NCBI GenBank assembly: GCA_905220665.1
Contig: CAJNAR010000072.1
Coordinates: 1 to 33,751 of the forward strand
Direction of reading: 5' to 3'
From: Albugo candida
Lineage: Eukaryota > Oomycota > Peronosporomycetes > Albuginales > Albuginaceae
DNA length: 33,751 bases
Shown: in pieces, positions 18,007 through 30,781 of the stretch
How positions within the stretch are numbered: position 1 is the stretch's first letter
How the letters are laid out: every line of letters begins with the position of its first letter
Position numbers and translations under genes: made by a program
The notes under the pieces: model-generated
What the model was told of the DNA's origin: nothing
The model's database searches: none
The model's input: only the letters and a program-made list of their open reading frames with translations

Positions 18007-21000
18007 GGGAAGCTTATCAGATTACAATTCTTGGACCAATAAAACCATTCTATCAGTCAATACGAACGGAATCAAAAAGAAGGGTTACCTTGCAATTCAA
18101 CACACGTTTTCAAAGTACGCACTTTGCTGCGTGCAGGATACTCGTTTTCGTAATCGTCAGCACTTGGAGACGTTTCGCTTCCACCTGACATCGACCTTGA
18201 GAACTAAATCGTTTATCAGTGATACGAATAGTCTTCACTCTCACCCCTCTCGGGAACGAGTAAACGGTGTTATGACTATTATCCGGAACGGTTTTCCTGG
18301 ATTTTAAACTGCTGAAGCCGGGCACAATGTCACAGTTCCGGATCGTGATCTGGTGGTCCGTTTGGTGGTTCATGGAGCACCAGTATACGTCCACAACGTT
18401 TATGCTCCGGTAAATTTCAAGGAACGAAAACCTTTTTTCGATCAGCTTCCAATTGGATCATTTGAAGAAAACGCATCACATATCGTTTGTGGAGATCTCA
18501 ACACAACTCTCTGTCCAAGTCTGGATTGCTCTAATGGTGCATATCGCCATGAACCAAGTCGCCTCTCATGTTTAGAATGGCTTTCAAACATGGGTGTTCT
18601 CGATGCTTGGCGTCACCAGCATCCCGAAGAGCGTATCTTTACTGGCCCTCAGCCACGACGTAATCGACTGGATTACATCCTTTTGTCGGAACATCTATTC
18701 CGTACAATTTATAAGGATTCAAATTATGCCACTCTTCCTCACACGGGGGATCATTTGGCACATGTACTCAAGTTTGCAAATCCGAGCCAACTTCAGGGCC
18801 GTGGTTACTGGAGTTGTCCTCTCTCTATATTCGAGTACCCAGTAATCATCGAGGCGATCGAAGTGGACGCGGAACGCATTTTGGAAAAGCTTCGTGCTTC
18901 TTCCAGTCCCGGAAAGGATTGGGAGCGTTGGAAGAAGTATATGAAGCGTTTACTTCAGAAAATTCAAAAGAAGATTCGACGTCAAGAGGAAGATGAGCTC
19001 GTTCGAGCTCAATCGGAGTTGGAAAATGCATCCGCCTATAGAATGCCAGATCAGAGAAAAGAAAAGAAGATTTACAAGGACGCTCTCCATTCTTATCACG
19101 AACAAGTGAAGAGCTCGTCAAAGTACATCAAGACTCCGCGTTCGACTACCAGATGCGAAATATGGAGAAATCATCGAGATACTTCTTCCGTCCGCTGGAT
19201 TCAACTTGTCATCGGGCGCCATTAGAAGAAGTCCTCCTTCCAAATGGCAAAGTATCAAAGAATCCACTTGAAATCACCCTTCAGTTCACCGACCATTGGG
19301 GTGGAATTATGGGTGATAAGGAAAGTTCAGCTGGAGTCCCACTCCGTCCTTGCATTCAAAAACAACAAACGCTTATCGACTCAATTATTAAAACATTAAA
19401 CAGCTGTGATGAGTCGTTTCTTTCTGCTCCATTAGATAAATCGGAAATGGAAGGAGCCATCAAAAGCATGCGTGGACACTCATCACCTGGAATGGATGGA
19501 TTGCCGGCAGCATCCTACCAACTCGCTCCGAGTGTGTTTGGTGAATGTTTGAAAATTGTCTTTGACGATCAACTTCGTCGAGGCTCTTTGCTGCGCTCTC
19601 AGCGTAGTTCGGCAATTACGTTGCTTTACAAAAAAGGATCTCGAGCAGATCCTGGAAACTATCGGCCTATTGCATCAATATGCGTGGATGGGAAAGTGCT
19701 TTCTAAGGTACTTGCCTATCGACTCCAGAGAATGCTTCCAAAATTGATTCACTAAGACCAAAAAGCATTTCTGAGAGGCAGATCCATCCACCACCACATT
19801 CGATACATGAGTGATCTACAGCATTTGATCACTCATCGTGGTGAGGAAGCATATGCGACCTTTCTCGATTTTGAGAAAGCGTACGATCGAGTGGATTGGT
19901 CGTACATGTTTGCTGTGCTTTCGAAAATGAACTGCGGAAATTCGTTTATCAAAGGGACAAAGCTTCTATACATCAACACGAATGTTTTGCTGTTGTTAAA
20001 TGGAACGCTTTCACCAAAGATCACTCCTTCTCGTGGAGTCAAACAAGGTGATCCACTCTCCGCATTGCTCTTTCTCATGACTATTGAGCCGTTGGGAAAT
20101 TTGTTGCGGAGAAATGAAGGACCTGGTATTTGTATCACTCCAATGGATACATCAACAAGTTTATTCTTTGCGGACGACTCGACTTTGTTATCGTCTTCGC
20201 TCGGTGGGGTGGAGGTTCAGCTTGATGTCGTCCAACACTATTGTGATGGTTCAGGAGCAAAGTTAAATCTTTCAAAGTCAACTTTACTTCCTCTTAACCG
20301 TCATCAAGTCTGTCAGCCGTTCGCTTTAGTGAAAGTTCTATCACAGTGCGAGTCGGTCAAGTATATGGGAGTTCCTTTCAGTCAATCACCAGTGAGTGAT
20401 TTGATGATTGAATTCCTAGAAGATGGTTTCTATGGTGGTTTTCGTCAGTGGTTCCGTCGAGAAAGAACGGTGCGTGGACGTCTACTGGTGGCGCAGACCA
20501 TGGTTTTGTCACGATTATGGCATTTTACGACACATTTTAATATCCCACAACATTTACTGCGACGTTGGCAATCGATGTTAAATCGATTTGTGTTGAGTCG
20601 AAAGTATGAGCGGGATTCAACACACGTGCAGCTCATTCGATCGGAATTTTTATATCTGCCTTATTCACAAGGTGGTTTACAGGTTCCGATGATCGAGAAG
20701 CAAATAATGAAGCAACGACTCCAATTTCTACAACAATTTGCACTACATTGCAGTAGACCTGTTCCAAGCAACTGGACATTGCCTGGTATGGAAATTGTGA
20801 AGAGCATCTTACCCACCTTTGGACCGTTCAAGCCACTCGATATCTTAACGATCTCGCCGCGTCGGCATGCTACCTTGGTTCGTTGGAATATAGCGTCATC
20901 GTGGTGGAAGCAGACGTGCGTTTGGTGGAGTCAGAGTAAGTGGGAACCCACACCCCATACCTTGTCTTCGCAGGAGCAATACATCGTTATGTTAAATGCT

Positions 21001-22151
21001 CCTGTCTGGCTGCAGGTGAATTCTCATCTTCACTTTGAGCAACGACAACGTTCTACTAGTGCTGTTGCTCATGGTCGATGTATGGGAATGGCCCCGGAAT
21101 CTGCGCATACTTTTAGGATGCAGTTCGCTCAAGCGTTCCGTATCCGTTCTCTACGTGATTTGTTCGGTGGAAGATCAACTTGGTTCGATTCGTCTTCCGA
21201 GTTTGTCTTGCGTTTCGGTACGCACAAAGTTGGAAATTCAGCGAAGTAGCCAAGACAAAGCTTTTACGACGCTTGTACGTCGAAGCTACTCAAATTTTAC
21301 GTCGAATTCAACCGGAGGGCGTTTTGTTGTGTCCAGAGCGTTCCATTGCAAAGGCGTATCAGGTTCAGTTTGGCATTCAAATTTCGGATACGAAAGTTTT
21401 CTTTCCAACTATTCCTAGGAATCAACTCTTTCGAGTTGTTGGGAAAGCAGAACCACCGGATAAGCCTCACCCACTGCTGCTGCACATACCAGAGAGAGAC
21501 CGGCCAAGTGCTTCGACTTGGGTGAAGGATTTCTCGATGGGTTTTAAACGTCTTCGCGGACGTTTATTACCAATATACTCGGACATTCAGCTCCGACTTA
21601 CATATTCAATTTTACCAGTGCGATCCCGGTTCTGGTTTCTGAAGCACGCTCATCCGGAAATCATCTTGTGCACACAGGAGCATTGTGGTGAGGTGGAAAG
21701 TTATCAGCATCTGTTTTTCGACTGTAGTAGGACATACCCAATTTGGGAGGAGCTATTTCCTTCTTGGACAGCTTTCTTTTCAGCTCGACCTAAGTGGTCG
21801 CACATTGCGTGTCTACGACTTCCTCTACTTCGGGAAAGGTGGAAGCCATTCAGGATGGTGCTGGAAGATCTTTGGCTTGCAATGGTTGCCATTTCGATCC
21901 ACTTCATCTGGACGGATCGGAATAGACGACTTTTCGACCAAGTATCTTCAACACCAACAAGACCAGCTGTTTCGGTGATCTACAGAACATTCAGCGCTCA
22001 TATTCGTTTTTATCAACGTTAGTGCTATGATCCCGCACAACTTGATCAGCTTCAGATAGTTTTACTCGGCCTATTGCAATCAGGTTCAGCAAAAAGATAT
22101 TTCTCCGGGAGATCAGATCTTCTCAAGATACGAAGGCGTGAGCGCTCATAA
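17960..22151 (+). pseudogene. LINE ORF2 remnant (copy A3)
   Basis: The ATG at 17960 overlaps ORF1 by 47 nt, as in A1. Lesions in order: CAA-to-TAA at 18305-18307 in the endonuclease; a one-base loss near 19127; a GAA-to-TAA change at 19753-19755 in the RT; a one-base loss near 21243; and a CAG-to-TAG change at 22020-22022. The normal stop is at 22149-22151. GDLN, FLDFEKAYD, RGVKQGDPLS, FADD and the C-terminal finger can all still be read between the breaks. Confidence 0.88.
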
Positions 22152-22310
22152 GTCTGAGTCGAGTGGCTAGTCTACTCAGCCGTCTTCAACCGCACCAAGT
22201 CCACTATTTGTGACTTTTCAAGCCACATCTGCATGTATTACATGTTATTTATTGTAGTCTAGGCATATAGAGAAGTCATTTACGTCTAATTCTAGTAATA
22301 TAGACAACTT

Positions 22311-22328
22311 CAACTGAGCTACACTCGG
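22311..22328 (-). repeat. tRNA 5'-end-like junction sequence, type CCGAGTG
   Basis: On the - strand this reads CCGAGTGTAGCTCAGTTG, identical to the head at 13798. It lies between the A3 3' end and the E5 5' end. Confidence 0.65.
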
Positions 22329-23890
22329 ACTTCTCAATTTGCCGGCTACTACGTAACCCGCCAAGTTAGTACAAAAAAACTCGAAAAACTTCTTTTTTCA
22401 ACTCTTTCCTCTCGAAAACAATGGTTCAAGTCGACATATCGACACAGCCAAGCGTGCTAGCGTCCACTTGTAGTGACGTGGCAACCCTCATGAGTCACCC
22501 TGTTTTAGGTGATTGCATGATTGTGATGAGTCATCACCCCTATGTGATGACGTGGAAAGTACCCCCACCCCCTGTGTGACGGTACATGTTAATACCGGTA
22601 CTACCGGTGTAGGATGTGGTACCGGTGGTACATGCGGTACTGTCGTTGCCTCGTCACAGGATGACCCAAAGGCAACTGCAAGTGTGGACGACACTAAAAG
22701 TCCCACTTTGGCTGACCCGATCAGGTCTCAGGAGTCCTTGCGTAAGGACCAGGCTAGAGCTCGGGCGAAATTTTGCGTGGAGCTCCCAAAGACGAAAGCC
22801 TCGGACATCGAGTCTATTATGCGATTGTATGCTGAAGGACAACATCCCGCGTGGTCGGTGTTGGCTGAAAAATTGGAGGCAGCGAAGCCTTTTAAGGTCT
22901 CCAAGGCCACCTTTTCCATGATTCTGGAAACAGGTCAAGCGTTGGTGCGTACACCAAACGGGAAAATCCTGTCTTCCCTTATGAAAGATCATGGGAATCC
23001 AGTATTCGAGAGTCTATTGGAGAGCAGAGCCATTGCTCAAGTATCAAAGATGCCTGGTGGCAATCTTCGAGTGATGGTTCCCACCGAGGATGCTTGTCAA
23101 CAGCTGGAGTGCCAGCCGATAACCATCCTCGGGTCTCAATACTTTTTTCGGGAGTACGATTCTCTCGAATCCAAATACTATCTGGATATATTTGGAGTGG
23201 GCGTAGAGGAAGAACGGATTCCGATTTTACGTTCCCTTCACAGTCTAGGATGTCCAGTCGTCTTTGCTACTTTCCGCGAAACTGTTCCGTGCAAGGATGT
23301 CGTGATGTCGACGTGGAGAGTGTACTTTAGTACTCCTACTTGCCCTCCACAGCTGGTCCGCATCGGTAAAGTATGCTAACAAATTGCATACGAAAAGTTG
23401 CTTTACCCTGTGCGAGGGAAAAACGCTCCTATCCCATCGGAACGACCACGTTTTGGTCAACGTGGTCCTTATTGCTTGGATTTGTATGCTATATCAACCA
23501 CGGGAGCACGGCAACAACAATCGAACAAGCAAAAGAAAAAGCAAAACCACATTCAAAATCCACCGCAACAAAAACCAGGAAGCAACCAAAACAAACAAAC
23601 GCGCCAACGGTGCTCGTGGTGGCACCACAAACGGTACTGAAGCCAGTTTACAGTCAAGAATTGAAAGCGAGGAAACCTGAACGGAATCTATCCGATCAAA
23701 TCTCGTTAAAGCTTAATACTCCCCCAACTGTCACACCACCAAGGGCATCAACCTTATTGCAGACGTCTCCTCCCATCCTCCAACTGACCAGTCAGTCATA
23801 CTCACAACCACGGGTAGAGCGGGATGGGGATGTATCCATGAAGTTGGCATGGACGAGTGGAAAACGTAACCGGGTGGAGCCGTTCGAACA
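22329..23890 (+). mobile_element. LINE copy E5, third ORF1 lineage, cut off within ORF1
   Basis: E5 starts with the shared 5' UTR sequence and codes for a diverged ORF1. It ends at about 23890, where a tRNA-like head and the reversed copy A4 begin. Losing the 3' part is unusual for a LINE, since failed reverse transcription truncates the 5' end. The cut is therefore a rearrangement breakpoint. With the adjoining head parts it forms the spacer (22322-23898) of the inverted repeat. Confidence 0.85.
22421..23889 (+). pseudogene. LINE ORF1 remnant, diverged lineage (E5)
   Basis: The ATG at 22421 (ATGGTTCAAGTCGAC) matches the ORF1 start of the other copies. The frame shifts near 22500. It then runs openly to a TAA at 23377-23379, following GKVC where A1 has GKVCEQIC, and shifts again near 23500. 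The RRM-like block is recognisable: ETGQALVRTP, KMPGGNLRVMVP, YYLDIFGVG and MSTWRVYF. The N-terminus is Gly/Thr/Val-rich and unlike A1. The last readable part, SGKRNRVEPFEQ, corresponds to the start of the second conserved block of A1, so about the last 340 residues are missing. Confidence 0.82.
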
Positions 23891-23891
23891 G

Positions 23892-23909
23892 GGTCGTATA
23901 GCTCAGTTG
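23892..23909 (+). repeat. tRNA 5'-end-like junction sequence, type GGTCGTA
   Basis: On the + strand this reads GGTCGTATAGCTCAGTTG. The acceptor heptamer differs from those of all the other heads, while TAGCTCAGTTG is kept. It marks the 3' end of the reversed copy A4 and the breakpoint with E5. Confidence 0.65.
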
Positions 23910-24068
23910 AAGTTGTCTATATTACTAGAATTAGACGTAAATGACTTCTCTATATGCCTAGACTACAATAAATAACATATAATACATGCAGATGTGGCTT
24001 GAAAAGTCACAAATAGTGGACTTGGTACGGTTGAAGACGGCTGAGTAGACTAGCCACTCGACTCAGAC

Positions 24069-27000
24069 TTATGAGCGCTCACGCCTTCGTATCTTGAGAA
24101 GATCTGATCTCCCGGAGAAATATCTTTTTGCTGAACCTGATTGCAATAGGCCGAGTAAAACTATCTGAAGCTGATCAAGTTGTGCGGGATCATAGCACTA
24201 ACGTTGATAAAAACGAATATGAGCGCTGAATGTTCTGTAGATCACCGAAACAGCTGGTCTTGTTGGTGTTGAAGATACTTGGTCGAAAAGTCGTCTATTC
24301 CGATCCGTCCAGATGAAGTGGATCGAAATGGCAACCATTGCAAGCCAAAGATCTTCCAGCACCATCCTGAATGGCTTCCACCTTTCCCGAAGTAGAGGAA
24401 GTCGTAGACACGCAATGTGCGACCACTTAGGTCGAGCTGAAAAGAAAGCTGTCCAAGAAGGAAATAGCTCCTCCCAAATTGGGTATGTCCTACTACAGTC
24501 GAAAAACAGATGCTGATAACTTTCCACCTCACCACAATGCTCCTGTGTGCACAAGATGATTTCCGGATGAGCGTGCTTCAGAAACCAGAACCGGGATCGC
24601 ACTGGTAAAATTGAATATGTAAGTCGGAGCTGAATGTCCGAGTATATTGGTAATAAACGTCCGCGAAGACGTTTAAAACCCATCGAGAAATCCTTCACCC
24701 AAGTCGAAGCACTTGGCCGGTCTCTCTCTGGTATGTGCAGCAGCAGTGGGTGAGGCTTATCCGGTGGTTCTGCTTTCCCAACAACTCGAAAGAGTTGATT
24801 CCTAGGAATAGTTGGAAAGAAAACTTTCGTATCCGAAATTTGAATGCCAAACTGAACCTGATACGCCTTTGCAATGGAACGCTCTGGACACAACAAAACG
24901 CCCTCCGGTTGAATTCGACGTAAAATTTGAGTAGCTTCGACGTACAAGCGTCGTAAAAGCTTTGTCTTGGCTACTTCGCTGAATTTCCAACTTTGTGCGT
25001 ACCGAAACGCAAGACAAACTCGGAAGACGAATCGAACCAAGTTGATCTTCCACCGAACAAATCACGTAGAGAACGGATACGGAACGCTTGAGCGAACTGC
25101 ATCCTAAAAGTATGCGCAGATTCCGGGGCCATTCCCATACATCGACCATGAGCAACAGCACTAGTAGAACGTTGTCGTTGCTCAAAGTGAAGATGAGAAT
25201 TCACCTGCAGCCAGACAGGAGCATTTAACATAACGATGTATTGCTCCTGCGAAGACAAGGTATGGGGTGTGGGTTCCCACTTACTCTGACTCCACCAAAC
25301 GCACGTCTGCTTCCACCACGATGACGCTATATTCCAACGAACCAAGGTAGCATGCCGACGCGGCGAGATCGTTAAGATATCGAGTGGCTTGAACGGTCCA
25401 AAGGTGGGTAAGATGCTCTTCACAATTTCCATACCAGGCAATGTCCAGTTGCTTGGAACAGGTCTACTGCAATGTAGTGCAAATTGTTGTAGAAATTGGA
25501 GTCGTTGCTTCATTATTTGCTTCTCGATCATCGGAACCTGTAAACCACCTTGTGAATAAGGCAGATATAAAAATTCCGATCGAATGAGCTGCACGTGTGT
25601 TGAATCCCGCTCATACTTTCGACTCAACACAAATCGATTTAACATCGATTGCCAACGTCGCAGTAAATGTTGTGGGATATTAAAATGTGTCGTAAAATGC
25701 CATAATCGTGACAAAACCATGGTCTGCGCCACCAGTAGACGTCCACGCACCGTTCTTTCTCGACGGAACCACTGACGAAAACCACCATAGAAACCATCTT
25801 CTAGGAATTCAATCATCAAATCACTCACTGGTGATTGACTGAAAGGAACTCCCATATACTTGACCGACTCGCACTGTGATAGAACTTTCACTAAAGCGAA
25901 CGGCTGACAGACTTGATGACGGTTAAGAGGAAGTAAAGTTGACTTTGAAAGATTTAACTTTGCTCCTGAACCATCACAATAGTGTTGGACGACATCAAGC
26001 TGAACCTCCACCCCACCGAGCGAAGACGATAACAAAGTCGAGTCGTCCGCAAAGAATAAACTTGTTGATGTATCCATTGGAGTGATACAAATACCAGGTC
26101 CTTCATTTCTCCGCAACAAATTTCCCAACGGCTCAATAGTCATGAGAAAGAGCAATGCGGAGAGTGGATCACCTTGTTTGACTCCACGAGAAGGAGTGAT
26201 CTTTGGTGAAAGCGTTCCATTTAACAACAGCAAAACATTCGTGTTGATGTATAGAAGCTTTGTCCCTTTGATAAACGAATTTCCGCAGTTCATTTTCGAA
26301 AGCACAGCAAACATGTACGACCAATCCACTCGATCGTACGCTTTCTCAAAATCGAGAAAGGTCGCATATGCTTCCTCACCACGATGAGTGATCAAATGCT
26401 GTAGATCACTCATGTATCGAATGTGGTGGTGGATGGATCTGCCTCTCAGAAATGCTTTTTGGTCTTAGTGAATCAATTTTGGAAGCATTCTCTGGAGTCG
26501 ATAGGCAAGTACCTTAGAAAGCACTTTCCCATCCACGCATATTGATGCAATAGGCCGATAGTTTCCAGGATCTGCTCGAGATCCTTTTTTGTAAAGCAAC
26601 GTAATTGCCGAACTACGCTGAGAGCGCAGCAAAGAGCCTCGACGAAGTTGATCGTCAAAGACAATTTTCAAACATTCACCAAACACACTCGGAGCGAGTT
26701 GGTAGGATGCTGCCGGCAATCCATCCATTCCAGGTGATGAGTGTCCACGCATGCTTTTGATGGCTCCTTCCATTTCCGATTTATCTAATGGAGCAGAAAG
26801 AAACGACTCATCACAGCTGTTTAATGTTTTAATAATTGAGTCGATAAGCGTTTGTTGTTTTTGAATGCAAGGACGGAGTGGGACTCCAGCTGAACTTTCC
26901 TTATCACCCATAATTCCACCCCAATGGTCGGTGAACTGAAGGGTGATTTCAAGTGGATTCTTTGATACTTTGCCATTTGGAAGGAGGACTTCTTCTAATG

Positions 27001-28260
27001 GCGCCCGATGACAAGTTGAATCCAGCGGACGGAAGAAGTATCTCGATGATTTCTCCATATTTCGCATCTGGTAGTCGAACGCGGAGTCTTGATGTACTTT
27101 GACGAGCTCTTCACTTGTTCGTGATAAGAATGGAGAGCGTCCTTGTAAATCTTCTTTTCTTTTCTCTGATCTGGCATTCTATAGGCGGATGCATTTTCCA
27201 ACTCCGATTGAGCTCGAACGAGCTCATCTTCCTCTTGACGTCGAATCTTCTTTTGAATTTTCTGAAGTAAACGCTTCATATACTTCTTCCAACGCTCCCA
27301 ATCCTTTCCGGGACTGGAAGAAGCACGAAGCTTTTCCAAAATGCGTTCCGCGTCCACTTCGATCGCCTCGATGATTACTGGGTACTCGAATATAGAGAGA
27401 GGACAACTCCAGTAACCACGGCCCTGAAGTTGGCTCGGATTTGCAAACTTGAGTACATGTGCCAAATGATCCCCCGTGTGAGGAAGAGTGGCATAATTTG
27501 AATCCTTATAAATTGTACGGAATAGATGTTCCGACAAAAGGATGTAATCCAGTCGATTACGTCGTGGCTGAGGGCCAGTAAAGATACGCTCTTCGGGATG
27601 CTGGTGACGCCAAGCATCGAGAACACCCATGTTTGAAAGCCATTCTAAACATGAGAGGCGACTTGGTTCATGGCGATATGCACCATTAGAGCAATCCAGA
27701 CTTGGACAGAGAGTTGTGTTGAGATCTCCACAAACGATATGTGATGCGTTTTCTTCAAATGATCCAATTGGAAGCTGATCGAAAAAAGGTTTTCGTTCCT
27801 TGAAATTTACCGGAGCATAAACGTTGTGGACGTATACTGGTGCTCCATGAACCACCAAACGGACCACCAGATCACGATCCGGAACTGTGACATTGTGCCC
27901 GGCTTCAGCAGTTTAAAATCCAGGAAAACCGTTCCGGATAATAGTCATAACACCGTTTACTCGTTCCCGAGAGGGGTGAGAGTGAAGACTATTCGTATCA
28001 CTGATAAACGATTTAGTTCTCAAGGTCGATGTCAGGTGGAAGCGAAACGTCTCCAAGTGCTGACGATTACGAAAACGAGTATCCTGCACGCAGCAAAGTG
28101 CGTACTTTGAAAACGTGTGTTGAATTGCAAGGTAACCCTTCTTTTTGATTCCGTTCGTATTGACTGATAGAATGGTTTTATTGGTCCAAGAATTGTAATC
28201 TGATAAGCTTCCCTTAATACTGAACATAGAGAGCACCCGCGACGAGTGTTTGTACTCCAT
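24069..28260 (-). pseudogene. LINE ORF2 remnant (copy A4)
   Basis: This is the mirror of 17960-22151. It has the same ATG overlap with ORF1, the same nonsense codons (opposite 18305, 19753 and 22020) and the same frameshifts (opposite 19127 and 21243). The peptides between the breaks are identical to those of A3, including FADDSTLL and the C-terminal CX4CX7HX4C finger. It is inactive. Confidence 0.9.
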
Positions 28261-30690
28261 CTACTTCGCTCAGTTGCAAAATAGACACTTCATCGGGCAA
28301 AAAATTTGTCGAAAGCTGAATGGCTTCCAAATTGTCGTATAGGGGACTATCCCACTGCGCATCAAACCACTCACTAAGGCAAAGTGTGCCTAGTGGGGAG
28401 CGCAATATCATAATCAGTGCATTGGTGTGTAGTAAGCGACAATGGTGTGTCGGTATCCACAGCACCGGGCGACCAGTGATGTGTTGAATCCAGTGGTCAT
28501 TATGAATAACGGCCGGAGCAGTGCACATCAGCATGAGCTCGAAGAAGGCGAGCGATTTGGTGGCTCGAGTGAGCTCTTCCACTTCAGGTGAATCCGTCCA
28601 CCAACTATTGGTTGCGTCAAACAAAACTTGACGTTTTGTCGGGACTTTTCCCCCAATCTTTTTCGACCATTTTGTAATGAAAGTGGTGTCCAAATTCGGG
28701 TCGGACGCAGCAAGTATACGATTGATCGTGTGGACTTGCACCACTTCAGCTAAACACGGATCATTCGATCGCATACCCTTATTGAGCACTCCATGTAATG
28801 CGATCGGGTGATTAAATGCAAACTGGAGAAGGCTATCTCCATTGGACGTGAATCCAAGATGCTTCTCCGCCTTGGACACGTGAATGTCCGCTTGGAGAAG
28901 CCGATCGGGCTTCGTTGGGATCTGTGCCGTCAGTAGATCTTCTGCCAACAAGTTCACCACTTCCCCCACGCGAGTAGGACAAGAATCCTTCACGATTTTG
29001 GTGTGCTTTTTTGTAAAAAAATGAGCCGCTTCTTTCGACGTAGCTACATCTTTAGGTACCACAACATTGGTAGGAACGATATGATAGCGCTTTCCAAACG
29101 CTGGACTGGTCGTAACATCTATCTTTTTATATTCCACATCGACAGTGCTAAGCACATCGAAAAAATTGCTGGTGGCAAGCCCTTCCAATTTTTTTGGAGG
29201 AGCTTTACTGAGCAGGCTTTTGAAGCTGTCTAACGAGCGGTTCCTTTTGTTGTTTGAGCAAACAACTGTCCAAGAAGCTGGTTATGATTCTTCAGCTTGT
29301 TTTGATTCCTCAGCAGGATGGGAATCACTGCTTCCAAGCTTCTCTTCCGATTCTGAAACAGGCGACGGAGATGCCTTCTGATGACGGTCCGATATAGTAA
29401 CTTCGGGAGTTGTCGGAGGGCAGGATGTTTCATCAGTTTTGGATGAACTTCTAGCTTTACTTGAGGTAGATTTTTTTTCTTCATCATTTAGGTTTTTCTT
29501 CTCTTGAGCTGGTTTTGTTGTTTTTCCGGTTTGCTTGCTTGGCACCGATTTAGATTCAGTTGTTGGAGTCGGGGGTTTCGTCGGTCGCTGAGTCGATTTC
29601 GGAGTGTTCACTGGCAGCAATAAGCAGTGTGGACTGCGCTGACCCATCCTCAATCGCTCAACCGGTAACGGAGCCCCTTTTCCGCGAGCCAAATAGTATC
29701 TCCCTTCGATACAAATTTGTTCGCAAACTTTTTCAGCCACGACCAGAGGTTCAAGACATGACGTGGAGCGAAAGTCACTCTCCACGTAGACATGGATAAC
29801 CGTTTAGAAGCCACAGCTTCACGAAAGTTTTCATACAAAACATCGCAGCCAAGACGATGCGGTGCTGATGCAATTGTTATTGTGGACATTTCCGGTCCAA
29901 TTCCGAAAACGTCCATGAAGTATCGTGACCCGAGCACATCGAACTCTCGGAACGAATACTGGTTCCCCATGAGGGTAATCGTCTCATGAGCCAACTTCTG
30001 GCAAACTTCCTCGCTCGTGACGAGAAGGCGTTAATTATCCCCAGGCACTTTAGCCAGTTGGCCAATTTTCCCCGCATTAAATAAATCGTCAAGAATCGTG
30101 TTCCCATGATCTCGAACGAACGATTGTAGGATTTGGCGGGTGGTATGCGTACAATAGTTTGTCCCGTCTCCAGGACGATCAAATACTTCGCACTTGGTAG
30201 TATAAACGGCTTTACTGCCGCCAAGTGTACAGCCAAAACATCCCAGGACGGACGTCCGTCTTGAAAGAGTTGTTCGATGGCACGTAAATTTGATGCTAAA
30301 GGTTTTGGCATTTCAACCTTCCACTTGGCTTTTTTTACAGCTTTGTCCTTGCGAACTTCTTCTTGACCTTTCAAGATTTCGGCTAAACTTGGGCGATGGT
30401 CGGTTTCACACGTCGTTTTAACCGGTTTCGAAGCTGATGACGTGCTGTTGTCATCAACCTCCATTGGTACCGGCTGATTGGAAACAATAGGAGTGGGAGA
30501 GAGAGGCGTCTCTATCTCCATCTCGGTCTCGGATTGGCCAATAACCTCAGCGGACGCGGTAGAGTCGGACGGTAGAGGTGTGCGGGTAGCTGTACTTTCC
30601 GCCGGTAACGTGTCAGTAACGGACACATTAGGTACTACCCACATCAGGCGATGTAACGGTAGGTAAGCTGGATATGTCGATAGTAACCAT
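28214..30690 (-). pseudogene. LINE ORF1 remnant (copy A4)
   Basis: This is the mirror of 15530-18006 with the same early stop after 20 codons, the same frame breaks and the same TAA in the linker. The C-terminal block (28214 to about 29280) is open. Confidence 0.9.
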
Positions 30691-30781
30691 TGTCTTCGGG
30701 TTGAGAAGTGCGTGTTTTGCTGAAAAGGCGCTTTGTTGAATTCGTTTTGCCGGTTACGTAGTAGCCGGCAAATTGAGAAGT

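Larger units (their letters stand above)
15439..22310 (+). mobile_element. LINE copy A3, full length but decayed
   Basis: This copy runs from the 5' UTR start ACTTCTCAATTTGCC to the 3' stem-loop, and both ORFs are broken many times. ORF1 is of the A1 lineage. It is flanked by CTCGAGTG- and CCGAGTG-type heads, which are similar enough to be a target duplication. It forms most of the left arm of the inverted repeat. Confidence 0.9.
14150..22321 (+). repeat. Left arm of an inverted repeat of about 8.17 kb
   Basis: Positions x in this arm pair with 46220 - x on the - strand (46219 outside a one-base indel near 14325). The arm holds the B remnant, a tRNA-like head and all of A3. Open frames in the two arms have the same lengths and peptides from about 14330 inward. 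Pairing stops at 22321, inside the tRNA-like head, where the acceptor parts differ. Confidence 0.93.
23910..30781 (-). mobile_element. LINE copy A4, inverted twin of A3
   Basis: This full-length copy on the - strand has the same stops and frameshifts as A3. Its 5' neighbour is the B copy through the CTCGAGTG head, exactly as for A3. Its 3' neighbour differs (GGTCGTA head, then E5). Confidence 0.92.
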
